From contig NZ_JBNYXW010000019.1 of NCBI RefSeq assembly GCF_051380875.1, positions 1-64,000 on the forward strand: DNA of 64,000 nucleotides, in the 5' to 3' direction. Under the pieces are notes generated by a model. That model did not search any database. It was not told the origin of the DNA and was given only the letters and a program-made list of their open reading frames with translations. Position 1 is the first letter of the stretch, and every line of letters starts with the position of its first letter. Source of the stretch: Janthinobacterium sp051380875. Lineage in GTDB: Bacteria > Pseudomonadota > Gammaproteobacteria > Burkholderiales > Burkholderiaceae_D. Positions 8,493 through 16,348 of the stretch are shown here, piece after piece. The position numbers and the translations under genes were made by a program.

Positions 8493-9203
8493 TCAGAAAT
8501 TTACTCCCACCTTTAGTTTTACAAACGAAAAACGGTCGCTTGGGTCGCCAACCTGCTGATGATAAAAGTAGGAAATTCCGGCGAAATACCGTTTACTGAT
8601 GTAGTAATTTATGCCCGTCTCAAACTCGCGTTTATGAGACGGCGATGCGTCGAACTCGCCCAAATTTTCGTAAATATGAGCGGCGACAAACGCCCCATAC
8701 TTCTCATTGAATCGTTGCTCGGCAGTTCCGGACAAATCATAAAAAGTGCGACCACCACCGTTACGCTTTTCAGCAAAGAGCGCCGTGGTGAGACTCAGGT
8801 CCTTTGCGACATCGCCAGACCATGACAAACCAGCGACCGCCCAGTTATAGTTGTCCCGGAACGTGTAGTTTTCATGCCGTAGCGCACCGACCGTTGCCGT
8901 AAAATGTTCGGTGAGTGGGAAATTGAAATTGACCTGCGCTTCAAACTTCCGCTCGCGCGTCATGTTGCCATCGACGGTGTGATACGAATTTTCGGTGTAG
9001 CGCTCCAGACGAAAATCGAAATTTCCCGTCAGGGCGGGTGGCGCATAATTCGCTGTCAACCGACTATTCAGTGAGGGCATTAGGCGCGACTGGGTGGAGA
9101 GATTGCCTGTGGCTAGATACTGACCTGTGAATTCTTCCGACTGCGCCGCGCCAGCAGTGGCAAGCAGACCAAAGACAATCCATTCATATTGGAATTTTTT
9201 CAT
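8493..9203 (-). CDS. Outer-membrane beta-barrel protein (YaiO-like), transposon cargo
   Basis: A 236-residue protein with a Sec signal peptide cleaved after about residue 22 (GLLATAGAAQSEE). A series of alternating amphipathic strands follows, such as FEAQVNFNFPLTEHFTATVG. It ends in Phe (KLKVGVNF), the usual mark of barrels inserted by BamA. It most resembles YaiO-type barrels, a weak family match. Residues are richer in Asn, Tyr and Thr and the gene less GC-rich than the chromosomal genes around the transposon. It lies between the reductase (25-base gap) and the MFS gene, so it probably serves the same process at the outer membrane. No substrate can be given. Confidence 0.75.
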   Translation of the reverse strand: MKKFQYEWIVFGLLATAGAAQSEEFTGQYLATGNLSTQSRLMPSLNSRLTANYAPPALTGNFDFRLERYTENSYHTVDGNMTRERKFEAQVNFNFPLTEHFTATVGALRHENYTFRDNYNWAVAGLSWSGDVAKDLSLTTALFAEKRNGGGRTFYDLSGTAEQRFNEKYGAFVAAHIYENLGEFDASPSHKREFETGINYYISKRYFAGISYFYHQQVGDPSDRFSFVKLKVGVNF

Positions 9204-9228
9204 TGTACTCTCGTGATGTTTTGTAGGA

Positions 9229-10857
9229 TTAGCATGCGATTTCTAATGTGGATGTGGTCGGCCGTGCCTGGCAAGCGAGGACAAGGTTATTGTTAATATC
9301 CCGCGCTGTAAGCGATGTGTCTGTGAGCATCTTGACTTCACCTGAAATCAGTTGGACTTTACATGTTCCGCATATCCCGGTTCGGCAAAGCGATTCGATC
9401 GGTACGCCGTATTCTTCTGCTGCGTCAAGCAGCGTCCTGCCTGCAGTGACAAGTCCCGTTTTCTTGGACTTTGCAAAAAAGATGGTCGCGGCGCGTAGTG
9501 CGTCATCGTGAATGATTGCGCCGCCGAATGATTCGGTATGGATTTGTGCTTCGTCCACGCCCAAACTGCGAAGGCTTGAAATTGTCGCTGACATCATTGG
9601 CTCAGGTCCACAAAGGTAGACTGGAAGGCGGGCAATCTGAGGGGCGAGTTCCACAAGATGAGAAGGCTGCAAGCGACCGCTTGGCCCCGGCCATGCCGAT
9701 CCGTCGATTCGCGAGGGCAGAATCAAGTAGTTGAAATGCCGATATTGTTTGGCGAGTGCGTGTAGTTCTTCCTCGAACAAACCATGCGTCGGGGTACTGA
9801 CAGCAAACAGAAGAAACACGTCGTGCGGCCAGTTCTGGGTCGCCAGATGGCGGATGATCGATAGCAGCGGCGTCAAGCCGATTCCGCCAGCGATGAGAAC
9901 AACGCCGTCGGAATCGGCGCCAGTGAACGTGAAACTGCCGTGCGGCCCATCGCATGTCAAGACTTGCCCCACTTGGGTCTTGCTGTACAGATATGCCGAC
10001 CCTTTGCCATCGCTCGCACGCTTTACCGCGATTTCGCAAAAACTTGTTGAGTCTGGTGCCGAGCAGATGCTGTAACTGCGGGTAAACACACTGTCGTCAT
10101 GCTTGAGTCGAAATCTCAGATACTGTCCTGGTAAAAACGCAAAAGGCAGATCCCCGCCGCGCGGGTTCACCAGTCGGAACATTTTGACGTCATCGCGCAC
10201 ATCGATGATCGAATGAATTACCAGTTCACCGCGCCAAGAAGGCGCTCCCGGTTGTTGTGCCGCATTGAATGCACGAAGCTTGGTTCCATATGTCACGCGC
10301 CAGATAACGAGGCCGACGCAGACCAGCGCGCAAGCTTCAATAAATAGCTTGCCGCCGTCCAGGTAGTCGATCACAGCACCATGTTTCAAAGACGGTTCGG
10401 TGAAAATTCCATGGACTAGAAATGAAGCGATCACGATATAGCTTGCGTAGTGCAGTTTTTTCCAAAACGTATACGCAAATCGGTTTCGCAGGTACGCGGT
10501 GACTACGACGAATATAAGTGTGTAAGCCGCGAGCGCACCCAAACTCGTCAAGATCGGCTGCTCGCGCGTGATAAAAGGGAAGAAGACAGCAAGCACCGTG
10601 TAATTCGCCGCTTTGGCCAATGGTAACCACGCGGGATGCAGCAACGAAACAAATAGGGCGCCGTAACCTGACCATTTGTGAAGATCCAGCAGCGGGAGAC
10701 GCCGATGAGGCCAACGGAGTTCGGTGTTGTAGTGCACCGAAAGCATCAGCCCAATGAAAAGATTCAGGGTCATGATGCCGGCGGCGGTCAGGCCAATATA
10801 GGCGCTGACATCGATATAAGAAATATCAAATTGAGCTATTAGGAACTCTTCCATCAA
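9229..10857 (-). CDS. Di-heme ferric-reductase-like flavoprotein with C-terminal [2Fe-2S] domain
   Basis: A 542-residue membrane oxidoreductase of three parts. Residues 1-200 hold about six helices with two histidine pairs spaced like the b-heme ligands of ferric reductases and NADPH oxidases: H60/H74 and H136/H149. Residues 205-440 form a flavin/NAD(P)H reductase module, with FTRSYSICSA for FAD and GGIGLTPLLSIIRHLA for the nucleotide. Residues 450-542 form a plant-type ferredoxin with C491, C496, C499 and C529. Electrons could pass from NAD(P)H through FAD to the heme membrane domain or to the iron-sulfur tail. The acceptor is unknown. It is the first gene after the two-component pair, with a palindrome (11007-11020) in its upstream gap. 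Confidence 0.88.
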   Translation of the reverse strand: MMEEFLIAQFDISYIDVSAYIGLTAAGIMTLNLFIGLMLSVHYNTELRWPHRRLPLLDLHKWSGYGALFVSLLHPAWLPLAKAANYTVLAVFFPFITREQPILTSLGALAAYTLIFVVVTAYLRNRFAYTFWKKLHYASYIVIASFLVHGIFTEPSLKHGAVIDYLDGGKLFIEACALVCVGLVIWRVTYGTKLRAFNAAQQPGAPSWRGELVIHSIIDVRDDVKMFRLVNPRGGDLPFAFLPGQYLRFRLKHDDSVFTRSYSICSAPDSTSFCEIAVKRASDGKGSAYLYSKTQVGQVLTCDGPHGSFTFTGADSDGVVLIAGGIGLTPLLSIIRHLATQNWPHDVFLLFAVSTPTHGLFEEELHALAKQYRHFNYLILPSRIDGSAWPGPSGRLQPSHLVELAPQIARLPVYLCGPEPMMSATISSLRSLGVDEAQIHTESFGGAIIHDDALRAATIFFAKSKKTGLVTAGRTLLDAAEEYGVPIESLCRTGICGTCKVQLISGEVKMLTDTSLTARDINNNLVLACQARPTTSTLEIAC

Positions 10858-11006
10858 ATATCTCTTTCTTTTAATGCGACTCAGGTTGTACCGAGTGGTA
10901 TCAGAACCTATGCAGGGAATGGAAAAATCGTGCGTTAAGGTTGAGGCCCGACTTTATATGGACGCTATCATAGCGAACGAAGTAGTGCTACGACATGACC
11001 GGAAGC

Positions 11007-11020
11007 TGACCATTTGGTCA
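11007..11020. promoter_or_regulatory. Palindrome upstream of the reductase operon (possible operator)
   Basis: TGACCA-TT-TGGTCA is a perfect 6-bp dyad in the 190-base gap between the kinase stop and the reductase start. A further TGACC half-site lies about ten bases to the left. This is where the response regulator encoded next door would be expected to act on the cargo operon. The assignment to that regulator is inference. Confidence 0.4.
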
Positions 11021-11047
11021 TCTTGGAATGCCAGATTCACGTCGTCG

Positions 11048-12445
11048 TTATGAGGCTGGGAACCTCAAAGTCGCAGCGGTGCCGCAGCCAAGTTGGCTTT
11101 CGAGAGAAACCGACCCGCCGTGCAGCAGCATGATGGACTTGACAATCGCGAGGCCCAGTCCTGTGCCAGCGCCCTGCCTGAAGCGTGCGCTGTCGGCACG
11201 ATAGAAACGATCGAAAACGTGGGGCAAGTCCTCCGGCGCAATGCCCTCTCCGGTGTCGCTGACGACGATTTTTACAGCGCGATCAGGTGTTTCCGCCACA
11301 TCGACAACAACGGACCCGCCGCTGGCAGTGTGACGTAACGCATTGATGATCAGATTGCCCAACGCGTGCCGCAACAAGGCGGAATCGGCCAGCACCGTCC
11401 CCTTGCCACCAGCGATCAGCGTGGTTTCTTGCTCGTCCGCCAGCGCCTGGTAGAAAGCGCACACGGCTGCGATCTCATGCTCAATGACCAGCGTTTGCTT
11501 GTTAGGCAGCGAGTCGGGTTGTTCCGTACGGGCGAGGAACAACAACGCGTCCACCATCCGTGCCAGGCGCTCGTACTCCTCCGTAGCCGATGCGATGCAG
11601 TCGCGATATTGCTCCTTTGAGCGGTCCTTGGAAAGAGCCAGTTCTGCTTCGCCCTGAAGAATGTGGAGAGGGGTGCGCAATTCGTGAGCGATATCGGCGG
11701 AAAACCGGGACATTCGGACGAACGACTCATCCAGGCGCTCTAGGAGCTGGTCGAAATTGGCGGCAAGCAGTCGTAATTCCCGAGGCCAGTCGTCGTCCAC
11801 CACGTGCCGATGCAACTGTGCTGCGCTCAGCTCCGCGATGATCGCTGCCAGGCGGGACACTGGCTGCAGGCCACGCCGCGCGATCAGGTAGCCCGCAATG
11901 ACGGCGATGGCAAGCGAAGCGGAAAGAGCGAGCCACAGAATGCGCCGGTATGCCGCGAGTACATCCTCTTCACTTGTCCGGTTCATTGCCACCTGCACCG
12001 TGAATCCGGTGCCGATGCCGACGTGAGCGAACATGAGGCGGTACGTTTCCCCCGAACCTGAAGCCCAGTCCATGCCCAGTTCATTGCCGCGTGCTTGGAA
12101 ACGGGGATCGGCGAATGGGTCTCCGCCCCCAACGGCATGAGGGATCGGGGCTTCGACCACAGTGATGCCTTGGGTATCAACGACGCGAAGATAGGAGCCG
12201 GGAAGCATCGATGCCTCGCGATGAATCTCTTCTTGGAGACCCGCGGAGTCGCGGGAATGTAACAACAGGATACCGCGCACATCGGCGATCCTACCCGCCA
12301 GCCATTGGTCATCTTCCTGGCGCAGTCGGTCCGCCAGAACCCAGTAAAGGATGCTGCCGGCTGATGCGATCAACACCACGCTAAGGAGCGCGTACCAGAC
12401 CGTGAGGCGAAAAGCGATCGAACCGCGCTCCCTGATGAGGGCCAT
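11048..12445 (-). CDS. Sensor histidine kinase, heavy-metal (CusS/CopS/IrlS) type
   Basis: An inner-membrane sensor kinase of about 465 residues. A first helix (about 13-35) is followed by a periplasmic domain of roughly 130 residues, a second helix (LSASLAIAVIAGYLIA) and a HAMP linker. The dimerisation/phosphoacceptor region FSADIAHELRTPL follows, with the acceptor His at about 254. The ATPase domain has N-box NLIINALRH, SDTGEGIAPEDLPHVFDRFYR and GAGTGLGLAIVKSI. This subfamily mostly senses Cu, Ag, Cd or Zn in the periplasm. The ATG at 12445 lies four bases after the regulator's stop; an ATG at 12472 overlapping the regulator is also possible. Together they should control the reductase operon. 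Confidence 0.9.
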   Translation of the reverse strand: MALIRERGSIAFRLTVWYALLSVVLIASAGSILYWVLADRLRQEDDQWLAGRIADVRGILLLHSRDSAGLQEEIHREASMLPGSYLRVVDTQGITVVEAPIPHAVGGGDPFADPRFQARGNELGMDWASGSGETYRLMFAHVGIGTGFTVQVAMNRTSEEDVLAAYRRILWLALSASLAIAVIAGYLIARRGLQPVSRLAAIIAELSAAQLHRHVVDDDWPRELRLLAANFDQLLERLDESFVRMSRFSADIAHELRTPLHILQGEAELALSKDRSKEQYRDCIASATEEYERLARMVDALLFLARTEQPDSLPNKQTLVIEHEIAAVCAFYQALADEQETTLIAGGKGTVLADSALLRHALGNLIINALRHTASGGSVVVDVAETPDRAVKIVVSDTGEGIAPEDLPHVFDRFYRADSARFRQGAGTGLGLAIVKSIMLLHGGSVSLESQLGCGTAATLRFPAS

Positions 12446-12449
12446 CGGC

Positions 12450-13130
12450 TCAAATCCGTTCTTCAATGACATAGCCGACGCCCCGCAGAGTGTGAATCAG
12501 TTTCCGGTCGCTGGGATCGTCAACTTTGCGCCGCAGTCGACGCACAGCGACGTCGACCACGTTACTGTCGCCGTCAAAATTGATGTCCCATATCTGTTCA
12601 GCCAGCCGCGTCCGGGTCAGCACCTCGCCGGAATGACGAAGCAGGTATTCGAGCAGTCGGTACTCCTGCGGAGCGAGGTCAAGCGGCTTTCCCGCCCGTG
12701 ATGCCTTGTGCCGAGCCAGGTCCATGTCGAGGTCAGCCAAACGCAAGATGTCGGGATGTTGTGCCGGCGCTCTACGCAAGGCGTTGCGCACACGGGCAAG
12801 CAATTCGGAAAACGCAAACGGCTTGACCAGGTAGTCATCGGCGCCCAGGTCCAGGCCCTTGACTCGATGAGAAACGGCGTCAAGTGCCGAGAGGAGAATC
12901 ACCGGCTGGTCGGGCAGGTGTTCCTTGATCTGTGTGAGCACCGACCAGCCGTCCTGCCTGGGTAGCATGACATCAAGTACGATGAGGTCATATACTCCCG
13001 TCAGCGCGAGATGGAGCCCGTCCGGCCCATCTGCGGCGAGATCAGCAGCGAAACCTTCCTCAACGAAACCGCGCTTGATGAAGGCTGCAATCTTGGGCTC
13101 GTCTTCAACGATCAGAATTTTCATTTCCAA
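12450..13130 (-). CDS. OmpR-family response regulator, CopR/CusR/IrlR type
   Basis: A 226-residue regulator with an N-terminal receiver domain (acidic residues in IVEDEP, phosphoacceptor D53 in VLDVMLP, conserved K in DYLVKPFAF). The C-terminal winged helix (about 125-225) includes LDLAPQEYRLLEYLLRHSGE and NVVDVAVRRLRRKVD. It closely fits regulators paired with heavy-metal sensor kinases. It is the first gene of the leftward cargo run, and its promoter must lie in 13131-13441, the gap shared with tnpR. The partner kinase follows directly. Likely targets are its own operon and the reductase operon. Confidence 0.92.
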   Translation of the reverse strand: MEMKILIVEDEPKIAAFIKRGFVEEGFAADLAADGPDGLHLALTGVYDLIVLDVMLPRQDGWSVLTQIKEHLPDQPVILLSALDAVSHRVKGLDLGADDYLVKPFAFSELLARVRNALRRAPAQHPDILRLADLDMDLARHKASRAGKPLDLAPQEYRLLEYLLRHSGEVLTRTRLAEQIWDINFDGDSNVVDVAVRRLRRKVDDPSDRKLIHTLRGVGYVIEERI

Positions 13131-13441
13131 ACCTTTATCTTGTATAGCAGCCGATAATAGCTAATTTAGATGCTTTGTCGTGTCAACTCATCTTCGTGGC
13201 CTCCCGATCATATGATGTACTTGAAAACCATTACATTAATTTTTGATCTTCAGAAATTCCCGTAAGGTAATTTCAACATGTAGAAAATTTCGGATGTGTC
13301 ATTTTGAGCTATACCCTAACCTGATGTCAGCCCCCCCCCCCCAAGGCAATCCGTCAGGATAGGGTTGCTATCTCGATTACTTGACATGTACCTTGAACGG
13401 TCATAGAGTCTTTCCTGACACATCTTGTTAAGGAGCACGTT
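13131..13441. other. Divergent regulatory gap between the response regulator and tnpR; probable res region
   Basis: This AT-rich stretch of 311 bases separates two divergent genes, so it holds both promoters. In Tn3 elements the res site is next to tnpR, and an imperfect dyad interrupted by a run of twelve C (13313-13365) is the most obvious structure here. I could not assign the three res subsites with confidence. The tnpR ribosome site AAGGAG (13429-13434) lies at the right end. Confidence 0.5.
13313..13365. repeat. Imperfect dyad flanking a C12 tract upstream of tnpR
   Basis: ACCCTAACCTGA (13313-13324) and TCAGGATAGGGT (13354-13365) are inverted copies with one mismatch. Between them lies an uninterrupted run of twelve C (13331-13342). 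It could be part of the res site. The C run is prone to slippage and may vary in length between copies or be mis-called. Confidence 0.5.
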
Positions 13442-14008
13442 TTGCGAGGTCAACGTATCGGTTATGTCCGGGTCAGCAGTTTCGACCAGAATCCAGAGCG
13501 TCAGCTCGATCACATCCAGGTGGACAAGCAATTCATCGACAAGGCATCAGGGAAAGACACCGAGCGGCCGCAGCTCGATGCCATGCTGTCGTTCGCACGC
13601 GAGGGCGACACGGTTGTGGTGCACCGCATGGATCGGCTGGCACGCAACTTGGACGACCTGCGCCGCCTGGTGCAGCAGCTCACCAAGCGAGGCATCCGCA
13701 TCGAGTTCGTCAAGGAATGCCTGACCTTCACCGGTGAGGATTCGCCGATGGCGAACCTGCTTCTGTCGGTCATGGGGGCTTTTGCGGAATTCGAGCGGGC
13801 GCTGATCCGCGAGCGGCAACGAGAGGGGATTGCGCTGGCCAAGCAGCGCGGCGCATACCGTGGTCGCAAGAAGGCGCTGGTGGACGACCAGGTTGTCGAG
13901 CTGCGCCGCCGTGCGGGCGGCGGCGAGCAGAAAGCCACGCTTGCGCGCGAGTTCGGCATCAGTCGCGAGACGCTGTATCAATACCTGAAAGTGGTACCAG
14001 TGCCTTAA
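13442..14008 (+). CDS. tnpR: Serine resolvase TnpR
   Basis: A 188-residue serine recombinase of the resolvase/invertase family that resolves Tn3 cointegrates at res. The catalytic domain starts RIGYVRVSSFDQNPERQL, with the nucleophile Ser among the first 15 residues, and continues with VVVHRMDRLARNLDDL (catalytic arginines). A long helix and a C-terminal helix-turn-helix (ATLAREFGISRETLYQYL) follow. The start is a TTG at 13442 preceded by AAGGAG eight bases earlier. The TAA stop lies inside the right terminal repeat, so the gene is flush with the transposon end. Confidence 0.95.
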   Translation: MRGQRIGYVRVSSFDQNPERQLDHIQVDKQFIDKASGKDTERPQLDAMLSFAREGDTVVVHRMDRLARNLDDLRRLVQQLTKRGIRIEFVKECLTFTGEDSPMANLLLSVMGAFAEFERALIRERQREGIALAKQRGAYRGRKKALVDDQVVELRRRAGGGEQKATLAREFGISRETLYQYLKVVPVP

Positions 14009-14041
14009 CCCGGTTTTCCGTTCCACTGCACCTCAAACCCC
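14004..14041 (-). repeat. Right terminal inverted repeat of the Tn3 transposon
   Basis: This 38-bp end, in inverse orientation to 3948-3985, differs from it at one position. It contains the stop codon of tnpR. A diverged copy in the same orientation lies at 40917-40954. Confidence 0.95.
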
Positions 14042-14077
14042 AGCCTGTACAAAAACCCAGTCACGAAAGGATTTTCC

Positions 14078-14629
14078 ATGCGCATTTCAACCACCAGTTC
14101 CCATATCCCTTCCTTGAAAAGCGTGGCCATCGGCGCCACCGTGGCGCTCTTGAGCGGCATCGCCATCGACAGCATCGCTGCCGCCGCGCCCGGCGCATAC
14201 GACAAGCAATTCCTTAGCAAGGCTGCCGACGCAGGCAGTACGGAAATTGCCGCCAGCAAAGTGGCGCAAAGCAAGAGCAGCAACGGGGACGTGAAGAAAT
14301 TCGCCGATGCCATGGTGACCGAGCATACGAAAGTGGCCGACGAATTGAAACAGCTGGCCAGCAGCAAGCAGATCGAGGTCAGCGACCAGCCCGGTGCCAG
14401 GCACAAGGTACAGATCGACAAGCTGAGCCGCCTGGAAGGCAAGCAGTTTGACGCGGAATACGCGGCCAGCATCGGCGTGGCCGCGCACAGGGATGTCGTC
14501 AAGCTGTTCACCGATGCCAGCCAGAAAGCCAGCGATCCCGACATCAAGGCCTTTGCCAGCAAAAACTTGCCCGCATTGCAGCATCACCTGGAGATGGCCA
14601 ATGCCCTGCACGCGGCATTGTCGAAATAG
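14078..14629 (+). CDS. DUF4142 secreted protein
   Basis: A 183-residue protein with an N-terminal export signal (about residues 14-38, SVAIGATVALLSGIAIDSIAAAA). A mainly helical DUF4142 domain follows, seen in KQFLSKAADAGSTEIAASKVA, FADAMVTEHTKVADELKQLA and LPALQHHLEMANAL. Proteins with this domain are ferritin-like helical bundles of the periplasm and their function is unknown. The gene starts 36 bases after the transposon end and appears complete, so its original promoter may have been replaced by sequence within the transposon. Confidence 0.85.
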   Translation: MRISTTSSHIPSLKSVAIGATVALLSGIAIDSIAAAAPGAYDKQFLSKAADAGSTEIAASKVAQSKSSNGDVKKFADAMVTEHTKVADELKQLASSKQIEVSDQPGARHKVQIDKLSRLEGKQFDAEYAASIGVAAHRDVVKLFTDASQKASDPDIKAFASKNLPALQHHLEMANALHAALSK

Positions 14630-14673
14630 ACAGCAGAAATAGTCAGCAGGACAGAAAAGTGTAATAAGCGGAT

Positions 14674-14708
14674 AAATACTTGCTGTACGTGCTGTACGGC
14701 AAGTATTT
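14674..14708. repeat. Perfect 10-bp inverted repeat (hairpin)
   Basis: AAATACTTGC (14674-14683) pairs with GCAAGTATTT (14699-14708) around a 15-base loop. GCTGTACG occurs twice in direct orientation across the loop and stem edge. It lies after the DUF4142 gene and could be a transcription terminator without a clear T-run, or an operator of the next gene. Confidence 0.55.
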
Positions 14709-14760
14709 CCCCTCCTGGCATACAATGCGGCATTATCGTTTTTGGCGACGCCATGATTCC

Positions 14761-15141
14761 ATGCAGCTACTCAAGAAAACCGGCCTGATTTCCGCTGCCA
14801 TCGTGCTCACCATCCTGCTGGCAGGCTGGCTGTTCATCAAAGTGTCCGCAGCGCGCAACGCCACCGTGTATGCCCAGCAATGGAGCGATAACGGCGTGTG
14901 CGTGATCAAGACCTACGTGCCGCACTATGGCAACGGCATGGCGCACAACATCGTGCGCGCGCTCAGCACGGCTAGCTACTTCCGCGTGTATCACAAGGAT
15001 GGCAGCATGCTGGAAAGCACGGAATGGGTGCTGGACATGCATGAAGATGGCATCCTCGACCATGCCCGTTGGGCCAGTCACCGCGCCATCTACCCGACCG
15101 ACATGGGCTATGAAGGCTGGACCTTGCCGCAATGCGCATGA
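14761..15141 (+). CDS. Small membrane-anchored or secreted protein of unknown function
   Basis: A 126-residue protein that I do not recognise. Residues 9-28 (LISAAIVLTILLAGWLFIKV) form a signal anchor, followed by an extracytoplasmic domain with Tyr- and Trp-rich segments (YFRVYHKDGSMLESTEWVLD, GYEGWTLPQCA). Two cysteines, in NGVCVIK and PQCA, could form a disulfide. I chose the ATG at 14761 because it places the hydrophobic segment at the N-terminus; an upstream in-frame TTG at 14680 would add 27 charged residues. It stands alone, with a hairpin upstream. Confidence 0.6.
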   Translation: MQLLKKTGLISAAIVLTILLAGWLFIKVSAARNATVYAQQWSDNGVCVIKTYVPHYGNGMAHNIVRALSTASYFRVYHKDGSMLESTEWVLDMHEDGILDHARWASHRAIYPTDMGYEGWTLPQCA

Positions 15142-15295
15142 GCGGGGTGCCGTGATATCAAAAGAGAAATAGCTGCGCGGACCGTGGAGCGACGCGCCCT
15201 GTGTGCCCATGCCCCCCACTTCCGCCATTTCCATACCTCCTCGGCGCCTGCGCCATGCACGCTGCGGTGCAGCGCGCTGCGCTGCACTGACCGCA

Positions 15296-16348
15296 TCAGC
15301 GCGCCGATGCCATGGCGCTGGCCGCGCAAGCCAGCATCTTCTTGCCTGCTGCCACCAGCGCAGGATCGCCCTCCCCTTGCAACAGCGTGCCCACGACGCG
15401 CTGGTCGCTGACGCTGCCCTGCATGGCGGCCAGGCGCTCCACTCTTTCCAGCAGCTCGCTATTGCGCACGGTGCTGGCGGCAAAGAAACTATACAGGCCG
15501 CCGATTTCGCGCCGCTGCAGCCATTCCATCAATTTCACCAGGCGCGCCTGCTCCAGGTAGCTCAGTTCGCCCACCTTGCGGCCAGCCAGCGCGTAATAAA
15601 CTTCCAGGCGCGCCATCCAGTTGCCTTGTGCGGCCGCTGCGACCAGTTCGTCCCATGCCTACCCGGCGTGCAGCACGGGTAGCGGCTGCAGCAGATAGGC
15701 CAGCACGGCTTGCTGCTGCGGCAGCGTGCCATACCTGGTGGGCGGCTGACAGGCGAAGGTGCGCACATCGTGCCCGCCTTGCCGCAAGCCGCTGGCGATA
15801 TGCTTTTGTATCTGTTCGCTCACGGCCAGCAAGCGCCTGGCGTGCTCCTGCGTAGACCAGACGGCCGGCAGCTTGCCCAGCCAGGCCAATGCATCGTCAT
15901 TGGCCTGGGCCGCTTGCCCGTAGGCAGCTCCCCTGGCCTGATGTTCTTTCTCGCGCTCCAGTTTCGCCGCGTCCTGCTCGATATCGTAGCGGCTGGCGCT
16001 TTGCTGCCCTTGCATGCATTGCTGCAGGGCGGTTGGCTGTTCCTGCCAGCAACGGGCCGGAACGCTGAACGCCCAGCGCATGCTAAGTGTTTCCAGGACG
16101 TACTCTTCCTCGCCGTCGGCCGGCTGGACGAATGCCTGCCCTTGCGCATTCGTCAAGCCCTTCACCAGCTGGCTGCCGCCGGCCGTGCTCCAGGTATACG
16201 GATCGTCCGTGCGCGGCACGCCGGGCACGCGGTACAGCGTCAGATAATGGGCTGGCTCGGCAGCGTGGGCCAGACCGGACAGCAGCGAGAGGGTTAATAG
16301 TACGGGTAGGGACAGCAGTTCAGCATGCACCAATGGCATCAATGGCAT
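15296..16348 (-). pseudogene. Secreted protein of unknown function, split by an in-frame TAG
   Basis: One reading frame of 351 codons is interrupted by a single TAG at 15661-15659. The first part (229 residues) begins with a signal peptide (LSLPVLLTLSLLSGLAHA). After the stop the frame continues with AWDELVAAAAQGNWMARLEV and about 120 further residues with the same composition. A CAG-to-TAG change would explain it. The start was set at the ATG (16348) that overlaps the cadR stop as TGATG, which implies translational coupling to cadR. I do not recognise the family. The protein is mostly helical and rich in Ala and Gln, probably periplasmic. Confidence 0.7.

Larger units (their letters stand above)
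3948..14041. mobile_element. Tn3-family transposon with a two-component/redox/efflux cargo
   Basis: Two nearly identical 38-bp inverted repeats bound 10.1 kb. Inside are tnpA on the left and tnpR on the right. Between them five cargo genes read leftward: response regulator, histidine kinase, ferric-reductase-like protein, outer-membrane barrel and MFS exporter. Everything needed for cointegrate-type transposition is present. The flanking pentamers are AGCAT (3943-3947) and AGCCT (14042-14046), so a perfect 5-bp target duplication is missing. The gene interrupted on the left does not continue on the right, which suggests an adjacent deletion or rearrangement after insertion. Several cargo genes look less GC-rich than the host genes around them. 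Confidence 0.92.
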
